Positions 6,054-11,223 of a DNA stretch of 11,223 bases are shown here, one piece after another. The notes beneath the pieces were generated by a model that searched no databases, was not told the DNA's origin, and saw nothing but the letters and a program-made list of their open reading frames with translations. A program made the position numbers and the translations under genes. The stretch comes from Thermoplasmata archaeon. Lineage in GTDB: Archaea > Thermoplasmatota > E2 > DHVEG-1. The stretch spans positions 1 to 11,223 of the forward strand of contig QMSS01000038.1 in assembly GCA_003649715.1 (NCBI GenBank), written 5' to 3'. Within the stretch, counting starts at the first letter, position 1, and each line of letters begins with the position of its first letter.

Positions 6054-6605
6054 ATGCCAGAAGTAGAAGTAGAAAATATTGTAGCATCAACATCTTTTGC
6101 AGAGAAATTAGATCTTGATGTGATAGCACAATCCTTAGAGGAAGCAGAATATGAGCCTGAACAGTTCCCAGGACTCGTATACAGACTAAGTAACCCAAAA
6201 ACAGCTACTCTTCTTTTCAGAAGTGGAAAAGCTAACTGTACTGGTGCAAAGAATATAGAGGATGTAGAGACCACTATCAAGATAATAGCGGAAAAGCTAA
6301 GAAAACTTGGTGTAGAGGTATATGAAAAACCCGAGGTAGTTATTCAGAACATAGTGGCCATATCTGATCTAGGTGGAGAGCTTAATCTAAACGAGGTTGC
6401 CATAGCACTGGGATTAGAGAATGTAGAATATGAGCCTGAACAGTTCCCAGGACTCGTATATAGGATAAAAGAGCCGAGGGTGGCCATGCTGTTATTTGGC
6501 TCTGGAAAGATAGTGTGCACTGGTGCCAGAAGAATAGAGGATGTCTCAATAGCGGTGGATAAACTATCAGATGAGCTTAACTCACTGGGGCTTATACACA
6601 AATAA
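6054..6605 (+). CDS. tbp: TATA-box binding protein, canonical (TBP2)
   Basis: General transcription factor that recognises the TATA box and recruits TFB and RNA polymerase. 183 residues in two saddle repeats (about 4-90 and 96-183). All four intercalating phenylalanines are present: Phe38, Phe55 (TLLFRSGK), Phe131 and Phe148 (LLFGSGK). EYEPEQFPGLVYR appears in both halves. The acidic, Glu-rich surface is typical of archaeal TBPs. A strong ribosome site AAAAGGAGG (6035-6043) starts at the TBP1 stop codon and stands 10 nt before the ATG, so this second gene may be translated better than TBP1. The two halves share a 36-bp exact DNA repeat that suggests recent exchange within the gene. No separate promoter is visible in the 17-nt gap. 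Confidence 0.96.
   Translation: MPEVEVENIVASTSFAEKLDLDVIAQSLEEAEYEPEQFPGLVYRLSNPKTATLLFRSGKANCTGAKNIEDVETTIKIIAEKLRKLGVEVYEKPEVVIQNIVAISDLGGELNLNEVAIALGLENVEYEPEQFPGLVYRIKEPRVAMLLFGSGKIVCTGARRIEDVSIAVDKLSDELNSLGLIHK
6146..6460 (+). repeat. 36-bp exact direct repeat inside TBP2
   Basis: Positions 6146-6181 and 6425-6460 are identical over 36 bp, in the same reading frame, encoding EYEPEQFPGLVY in each half of the saddle. The flanking halves are clearly diverged at DNA level, and the corresponding segments of TBP1 differ from each other. Confidence 0.9.
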
Positions 6606-6652
6606 AAAAAGCACTACCTGCCTTCTATCATTTTCATCTTATTCCATGCATG

Positions 6653-6681
6653 TCTTCTCTCTCCCATCTTTTTTCTCTTTT
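6653..6681 (+). terminator. Pyrimidine-rich terminator after the TBP operon
   Basis: 28 of 29 bases are C or T, including a TCTTTTTTCTCTTTT stretch, about 50 nt past the TBP2 stop codon and in a convergent intergenic region. This fits archaeal T-rich termination; no hairpin is seen. Confidence 0.5.
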
Positions 6682-6712
6682 GGAAAAAACTGGGGGGAAG
6701 ATATAATAGGTC

Positions 6713-6741
6713 AGAGAGGAAACGAAAAGAAATGAAGTTTT
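6713..6741 (-). terminator. Pyrimidine-rich terminator after the PEP carboxykinase gene
   Basis: The plus strand is almost all purine at 6713-6737, so the minus-strand transcript is pyrimidine-rich immediately after the stop codon at 6742. It mirrors the terminator of the convergent TBP operon. Confidence 0.4.
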
Positions 6742-8679
6742 TTATTTGTAGTAGGTATCATAAAATTTTTTGATTTCCTCTTCTGTTGGTATCCTGAATT
6801 TTTTCCAGATATAGATAACATCTTTGAGTTTTTCTTCTCCCTCCTGCCCTCTGAATAGGTCTTCTAGGAACTCTGTTCTTTCTTTTATATCTCTTTTTAT
6901 GAACTCTAAGTATTGTTTTGGTGTGTAATAGTTTAATGGATTGAATCTTCTACGGAAATCCTTCATTCCATGTTTTTCTTCTAATTCCTTAGGATCTGGT
7001 ATTAGGTAGCCGAACACGGGATGTTTTATCCATTTTTTGATCTTTCTATGCTCCACTAGGTCTATTAGTTTTTTTGAGTCGCATACACGGATTCCCTCTC
7101 CCTGTCCCTCATATTTGATTTCACCGAGTTCATTTCGTAGTATTTCACCTGTTTTTTTGTCTTTCTTTGGTATGGGGTTTCCATTTTTGTCTAGTTTTTT
7201 GATTTGGTTTCCATTTATGTCGTATTCACCTACAAAACCTGCGTTGTTGATGAAGAAAACTAGTTTACCATCGAAGTCTAGTCCCATGTCGGTGTACATT
7301 TTTAGTTTTAGTAGAGCCTGTTGTGATTGCTCTCTTGCCATGAAGTCTGTTGCTGCATATGACCGTATTCTGGTGCCAGGTTTTTGAGCAGCTATTGCAG
7401 ATGTGATGATGCTTTCGCATGCGCTGTCTAGGGCAACAGCCATTTTTGGATCAGTGACTCTGAAGATTGGTTCTAGTATGTCATATTTTTTGAAGCTAAG
7501 TGACTCGGTTTTGAGGAACTTTTTTTTGCCACTTCCCCATCTGGGGTTTAACTCGCTGAATAGGAAGATGAACCGCCCATTGGTGGTTCCACTTTTTTCA
7601 TATTTTGTGCATTGTAATGACCCTATTTCCTCACCTGGTATTTTTTGTGGAATCTTCACCTTATGGCCCTTGATATCTTTATACACATATTCTACGCCTT
7701 CGCAGTCGATGTTCATTGCTAGAACAATGTGTCTTTTTCCATTTTTATCGATTTCTCTGGATTTCATCAAACCAGGATACTCAGGTTTGTCAGGCGTTAG
7801 TCCTTCGGATTTTGCGAAGCTAGCAGCTTCTAATCCTATTAGCTGAACAGCAGTGATTTTACCATTTTTGTCGTATACTGGTTTTCCAACACATGCATCA
7901 TCCTGTTCTAGTTTAGGGCCAACGGTTAAAGTGGTTTTTCCTGTTCCACTTAGACCTTTTAGAACACGATCAGATGTACATCCGGCATGATAGGATATCA
8001 GTCCATCTGATTCTGCCTTGTTCCACACCATTGTTAGGTTAGGTTTTTTGAAGGCTCCGCCGAAGTAATCGACTCCTAGGCTGAGAACACGTCTGATGTT
8101 GTTGTCCATTTCTGTGAAATCATACAATGTTAGCGGTGTGTCTGGATCATATTCTGGCCAAATATCTTTAATCTCTTGTATATATTTGTCTGGTAGTTTT
8201 TCTCTTATAATATAGTTCCAACAGTCGATACTCATGTTTTCTTTGGGTGGAAAAACCATCATTTTACCCATCCAGGCTATGTATGCGGTGTGGGGAATTT
8301 CTACGGAGATTACTATGCGAAGTCCTACTTCATAGCCGGATTCTCCCTGTATACCCTCCTGAATGATAAGCTTTGGCTTATCTTCTTTTAGATACCTCAT
8401 TGCAACTTCATATATTTTTTTTCCAATTTTTGTGTCGATTCTCTGCTGTTTTTTACCTAGTTTATAGTTTTTGGGAACCATGTAGAATGCTCTATCTGGT
8501 CGTCTACCAGGTTGTGTTGATCCGAATAGGTATTGTCCATCTTTTGTAACGATGTAGTATGGTTTGAGGAATTCTATAAAAAAGTCGTCGTCTGGGTTGT
8601 GTATAACGTTTTTTTTGTCAACCTCAAGGTTTTTTTCTATAACAAATTTGTTGTTTTTCATGTTCATCATGGTTGTCAT
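6742..8679 (-). CDS. pckA: Phosphoenolpyruvate carboxykinase, ATP-type family, long archaeal form
   Basis: Converts oxaloacetate and ATP to phosphoenolpyruvate, CO2 and ADP (gluconeogenesis). 645 residues against about 540 for E. coli PckA. Matching landmarks: GRRPDRAFY (58-66, substrate Arg), YFGGAFKK (205-212, the paired lysines at the metal site), SYHAGC (His231), the P-loop GLSGTGKTTL (242-251), and an Asp pair (260-261) where E. coli has DDEHGW. The residues after the Asp pair differ (DDACVG). FFINNAGFVGEY (475-486) corresponds to the late nucleotide-side loop. About 40 residues (486-527) rich in Lys, Asn, Asp and Gly, with two NGN-I-K units, appear inserted there. The family call is firm; substrate and nucleotide use are inferred. 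No ribosome site precedes the ATG, and a TATA-like TATTTTTAAG about 30 nt upstream suggests an almost leaderless mRNA. ATGs at codons 4, 5 and 7 are alternative starts. Confidence 0.85.
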   Translation of the reverse strand: MTTMMNMKNNKFVIEKNLEVDKKNVIHNPDDDFFIEFLKPYYIVTKDGQYLFGSTQPGRRPDRAFYMVPKNYKLGKKQQRIDTKIGKKIYEVAMRYLKEDKPKLIIQEGIQGESGYEVGLRIVISVEIPHTAYIAWMGKMMVFPPKENMSIDCWNYIIREKLPDKYIQEIKDIWPEYDPDTPLTLYDFTEMDNNIRRVLSLGVDYFGGAFKKPNLTMVWNKAESDGLISYHAGCTSDRVLKGLSGTGKTTLTVGPKLEQDDACVGKPVYDKNGKITAVQLIGLEAASFAKSEGLTPDKPEYPGLMKSREIDKNGKRHIVLAMNIDCEGVEYVYKDIKGHKVKIPQKIPGEEIGSLQCTKYEKSGTTNGRFIFLFSELNPRWGSGKKKFLKTESLSFKKYDILEPIFRVTDPKMAVALDSACESIITSAIAAQKPGTRIRSYAATDFMAREQSQQALLKLKMYTDMGLDFDGKLVFFINNAGFVGEYDINGNQIKKLDKNGNPIPKKDKKTGEILRNELGEIKYEGQGEGIRVCDSKKLIDLVEHRKIKKWIKHPVFGYLIPDPKELEEKHGMKDFRRRFNPLNYYTPKQYLEFIKRDIKERTEFLEDLFRGQEGEEKLKDVIYIWKKFRIPTEEEIKKFYDTYYK

Positions 8680-8708
8680 AATCGTGGGTTGGGTATCTAG
8701 CAGGGGTA

Positions 8709-8718
8709 CTTAAAAATA
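8709..8718 (-). promoter_or_regulatory. Possible TATA box of the PEP carboxykinase gene
   Basis: TATTTTTAAG on the minus strand, 30 nt before the ATG. It is consistent with a near-leaderless transcript, as no Shine-Dalgarno motif precedes that start. Confidence 0.35.
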
Positions 8719-8732
8719 TCGTAAAAAAAAAG

Positions 8733-8745
8733 AAAAAAATGTTTT
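8733..8745. repeat. A7-TG-T4 element shared with the stomatin-enolase spacer
   Basis: AAAAAAATGTTTT here is identical to 2015-2027. Both copies lie in divergent intergenic regions. It may be a shared regulatory site or chance in A+T-rich DNA. Confidence 0.25.
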
Positions 8746-8800
8746 CTTTCTTATAGACAAGTTTAAAAAGAGCTAAAGGGAATGGATAGTAAGTTTTTAG

Positions 8801-8807
8801 TATATAA
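8801..8807 (+). promoter_or_regulatory. Possible TATA box of the Lon-like protease gene
   Basis: TATATAA, preceded by TTTTTAG. It would start transcription near 8830 and leave a leader of about 65 nt containing GGGGTGA (8879-8885) before the ATG at 8896. Confidence 0.35.
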
Positions 8808-8895
8808 TCATCTATTAAGCTCTCTAATTTACCTGATAAATTGTTTGACAAAATTAGTGAAATAAAATAGTTTTTGCCGGGGTGAGTTTGGAAAA

Positions 8896-10953
8896 ATGAT
8901 AAAAAAGATTTTTACAGTATCCATAGTTTCTCTATTCATAGTCTCCTGTTTTTTCCCTCAGTCACTGTCTTTTATGGCAGATCCTGGTGAGATATACACT
9001 GGGAGGATATCTATAAGCTACCGTAATGTGACTGTTTATGCCCCAGCTGTTGCAAAAACAAATGAAGGATACATTGGTGTTATCTCAACAATAACAGTCA
9101 CAGTTCAGAGTAATGGCAGCGGAAGGGTTTTTGTCGATACCCTACCACTTACGCAGATTGATATGCAGGGGTCTGCACGTCTGGCAGTGAAGGTAGCCTC
9201 TGCGCTTGTAAAAAGCGATGAGAACTGCAGCGTTGACCCGTCAGGCTATGATTTCTTTTTTGTTGTGCGAACCTCTGCTCCTATCATAGGTGGCCCATCT
9301 GCTGGTGCTGTTATGACAGTTGCAACAATTGCTGCTTTGGAGAACTGGAGTGTTAATAATCATACTGTTATGACCGGTATGATAAACCCTGATGGAAGCA
9401 TAGGCCCAGTTGGTGGTATACTACAGAAGATCGATGCAGCATATTCTGTCGGTGCAACACGTTTCCTAATTCCTAAGGGACAAGGCACATATACAGAGAT
9501 GGTAACAGAAACCCGAGTGATCAATGGATGGAAACAAATCATCACTCATCCAGTTACCAGAAATGTTTCAGATTATGCCATGGAAAAATATGGTATAAAC
9601 GTTGTAGAGGTAGCTGACATAAATGATGCACTCCTCTACACCACAGGTAGATGTTTTGAGATGACGGAATCAAACAGTCAAATAACTACTGAAGATTACA
9701 TTGATTCCATGAAACCATTGGCATCGATGCTTCTAGATGAGGCAAAAAACTTGTTTAACAACGCCAGTGAATTGTTCAACAACTCACATATACCCAATCG
9801 TTTTCCATTCTACTACCGAAATCAGATAACTGATATACTAAACGAAGCGAACTCAACTTTGAAAGAGGCAGAGAAATGGTACAAACAAGAGCTATATTAT
9901 TCTAGCACAAGTAAATCATTTCAGTCATTGATCGACTCACGTTTTGTGTCCTATGCCTGCAGATATTTTAGCTCAGATGACGAACAGGAATACCTACAAA
10001 ACCTAATAGATGAAGCAACCTCTCTATACAACAACAAAAGCGAGGAAGCAAAAAACGAGGAAATAAAAGGTATGATCTCGCTACAATGCGTTGGCGCAGC
10101 TCAAAAAAGAGCATCAGAGGCAAACACCTACCTCTCCGAAGCCAGAAATAGCTACAACAGGAACGACTATCTAAATGCTCTCTACAAAATAGCCTTTGCA
10201 GTAGAAAGAAGCAAAAGCATAGGATGGTGGCTTAGAATATCCTCATATTTCAACGACACAGGTGAGATCAACAACACCATGCTGACAAACCTTGCAGAAG
10301 AATACATAGAAGATGCAGAACAAGCTGCAGTTTACTCCAACGTCATACTACAGGAAATCGGAAAAGCATCCAACTACCTGAATGAAGCAGAAGAATCACT
10401 CAACTCAGCGCAAAAAGACAAAGAACAAGGATACCCAGCTGCTGCATTATTCGAAGCATTAGAAGCGCTATTAAAAGCAAACCTTGCATTAGAACTCATA
10501 GACGGAACAACCAATGACAAGATAGAAAGAGCACAAGAAAGCGCAAGTAACAGCATAAGTGAAAGCAGAAAACAAGGAATAGAACCAGTACTTGCTGTAA
10601 GCTACTACGAATACGCACAAACACTAAAAAATGAATCATCACTAGACAGCGCACTAGTATACTACAAATACAGCGACCTAATAGCAGGTGCACTAACATT
10701 CACCACCGCACCAAACAGCAGATCATCAAGATATGTCGGAATACCAGAAATAAAAACCCCAACACCACAACACATACTCCTCATATACCCAACATACCTC
10801 ACCATACTGCTCATAATACTGGGTGGAATCGCAGGACTAGGACTAGGCCTAATAATATGCGGCATATCATCAAAACACAAAGAAAAAAAATACTTCTACA
10901 AAAAATGGATGCCAAGAAGCATACATGACTACTACAAAAAACAACAAAAATAA
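8896..10953 (+). CDS. Secreted, membrane-anchored Lon-type (S16) serine protease of the archaeal surface family (COG1750-like)
   Basis: 685 residues. Residues 1-26 are a signal peptide or anchor (Lys-Lys then a hydrophobic run). About 40-250 is a Lon proteolytic domain without an ATPase: GGPSAGAVMT carries catalytic Ser135 and GGILQKIDAA carries Lys178, 43 residues apart as in E. coli Lon (679/722). NPDGSIGPVGG (164-174) is the typical loop before the lysine. Residues 265-600 are helical, Ala/Glu/Tyr/Asn-rich TPR-like units with no recognised family name. A C-terminal membrane helix (about 626-656) ends in a Lys-rich tail, so the bulk faces outside and the tail is cytoplasmic. Thirteen Asn-X-Ser/Thr sequons support surface exposure and glycosylation. 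The ribosome site is GGGGTGA (8879-8885). Likely role: ATP-independent extracytoplasmic proteolysis; the substrate is unknown. T-ending codons become rare toward the 3' end. Confidence 0.88.
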   Translation: MIKKIFTVSIVSLFIVSCFFPQSLSFMADPGEIYTGRISISYRNVTVYAPAVAKTNEGYIGVISTITVTVQSNGSGRVFVDTLPLTQIDMQGSARLAVKVASALVKSDENCSVDPSGYDFFFVVRTSAPIIGGPSAGAVMTVATIAALENWSVNNHTVMTGMINPDGSIGPVGGILQKIDAAYSVGATRFLIPKGQGTYTEMVTETRVINGWKQIITHPVTRNVSDYAMEKYGINVVEVADINDALLYTTGRCFEMTESNSQITTEDYIDSMKPLASMLLDEAKNLFNNASELFNNSHIPNRFPFYYRNQITDILNEANSTLKEAEKWYKQELYYSSTSKSFQSLIDSRFVSYACRYFSSDDEQEYLQNLIDEATSLYNNKSEEAKNEEIKGMISLQCVGAAQKRASEANTYLSEARNSYNRNDYLNALYKIAFAVERSKSIGWWLRISSYFNDTGEINNTMLTNLAEEYIEDAEQAAVYSNVILQEIGKASNYLNEAEESLNSAQKDKEQGYPAAALFEALEALLKANLALELIDGTTNDKIERAQESASNSISESRKQGIEPVLAVSYYEYAQTLKNESSLDSALVYYKYSDLIAGALTFTTAPNSRSSRYVGIPEIKTPTPQHILLIYPTYLTILLIILGGIAGLGLGLIICGISSKHKEKKYFYKKWMPRSIHDYYKKQQK

Positions 10954-10974
10954 AAAATACAGACAGAGCCTACA

Positions 10975-10981
10975 TTTTTTT
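10975..10981 (+). terminator. T7 run after the Lon-like protease gene
   Basis: Seven T residues start 21 nt after the stop codon, before the endA promoter box. A plausible archaeal terminator without a hairpin. Confidence 0.4.
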
Positions 10982-10990
10982 ATCCCAAAA

Positions 10991-11010
10991 AAACCTTTTT
11001 TACATAAATA
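10991..11010 (+). promoter_or_regulatory. BRE/TATA promoter of endA, probably leaderless transcript
   Basis: AAACC followed by TTTTTTACATAAATA, the same AAACCTTT core as before serA and TBP1. Usual spacing puts the start near the ATG at 11023, and no ribosome site lies between, so the mRNA is probably leaderless. Confidence 0.5.
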
Positions 11011-11022
11011 GGATATAAAACC

Positions 11023-11223
11023 ATGCAAACCATAGGCGAACTAATAGACAACAAAAAAATAATCATAAAAAAAACAAAATATGCCGGAAGGCTACATAGC
11101 AAAAACAAACTAGGCAAAATACTACCAGACAACACCCTACAACTAAGCCTAATAGAAGGAGCCTTCCTACTAGACGAAAAAAAAATAAAACTACTACAAA
11201 ACAATAGAGAAATAAAACTTCAG
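11023..11223 (+). CDS. endA: tRNA-intron endonuclease (EndA), N-terminal part, cut by the window edge
   Basis: Only 67 codons are visible. LSLIEGAFLLDEKKIKL (42-58) matches the N-terminal domain of archaeal splicing endonucleases, where a short beta-rich start is followed by a conserved L-S/T-L-x-E-A-x-x-L helix. The preceding segment with Gly at 22, 31 and early Lys/Ile strands is consistent with that domain. The catalytic C-terminal domain with its Tyr-His-Lys triad lies outside the window, so activity cannot be judged. The enzyme would cut bulge-helix-bulge introns from tRNA and rRNA precursors. Codon use is extreme: 11 of 12 Leu codons are CTA and only 4 of 67 codons end in T. It starts 69 bp after the Lon-like gene with its own likely promoter. 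Confidence 0.75.
   Translation, partial: MQTIGELIDNKKIIIKKTKYAGRLHSKNKLGKILPDNTLQLSLIEGAFLLDEKKIKLLQNNREIKLQ

Noticed and set aside
1..11223. CRISPR array, insertion sequence, integrase, toxin-antitoxin or defence genes
   Set aside because: No spaced direct repeats, terminal inverted repeats, transposase or known defence motifs were seen; all large frames are accounted for by the listed genes.

Overview
The window is from an A+T-rich archaeal chromosome. The archaeal markers are two tandem TATA-binding protein genes, the start of a tRNA-intron endonuclease, a TRAX/translin-like RNase, a secreted Lon-type protease of the archaeal surface family, a stomatin/NfeD protease pair, and promoters with BRE/TATA boxes (AAACC followed by a TTTATATA-like box). 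A euryarchaeal or Thermoplasmatota-type lineage would fit, but the sequence alone does not settle it. Coding density is ordinary. No rRNA, tRNA, CRISPR array, insertion sequence or prophage was seen, and no gap between genes exceeds 300 bases.

Layout. Positions 1-1955 (minus strand): stomatin/SPFH gene followed without a gap by an nfeD-type membrane serine protease gene that runs off the left edge. Positions 2190-3470 (plus): enolase, divergent from stomatin. Positions 3647-5349 (plus): short-form D-3-phosphoglycerate dehydrogenase (serA), then a TRAX/translin-like nuclease, probably one transcript. Positions 5482-6605 (plus): two TBP genes in tandem behind a promoter with two TATA boxes and an inverted repeat. 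Positions 6742-8679 (minus): an unusually long ATP-type PEP carboxykinase, convergent with the TBP genes. Positions 8896-10953 (plus): secreted, C-terminally anchored Lon-like protease. Position 11023 to the right edge (plus): N-terminal part of EndA.

How the genes relate. Enolase, PEP carboxykinase and phosphoglycerate dehydrogenase meet at the PEP/2-phosphoglycerate/3-phosphoglycerate node: gluconeogenesis, lower glycolysis and the branch to serine. Stomatin and NfeD form a known membrane quality-control pair in which the protease cuts the stomatin C-terminus. The Lon-like protein is a second extracytoplasmic serine protease. The TRAX-like protein and EndA act on RNA. The most notable area is the TBP region: TBP1 has lost one of the four DNA-intercalating phenylalanines, TBP2 is canonical but carries a 36-bp exact repeat between its two halves, and the promoter ahead of both holds tandem TATA boxes next to a 10-bp dyad.

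I found no clear new defence or mobile system. Most of the window is recognisable housekeeping, and the unusual points are variants within known families plus candidate regulatory elements.
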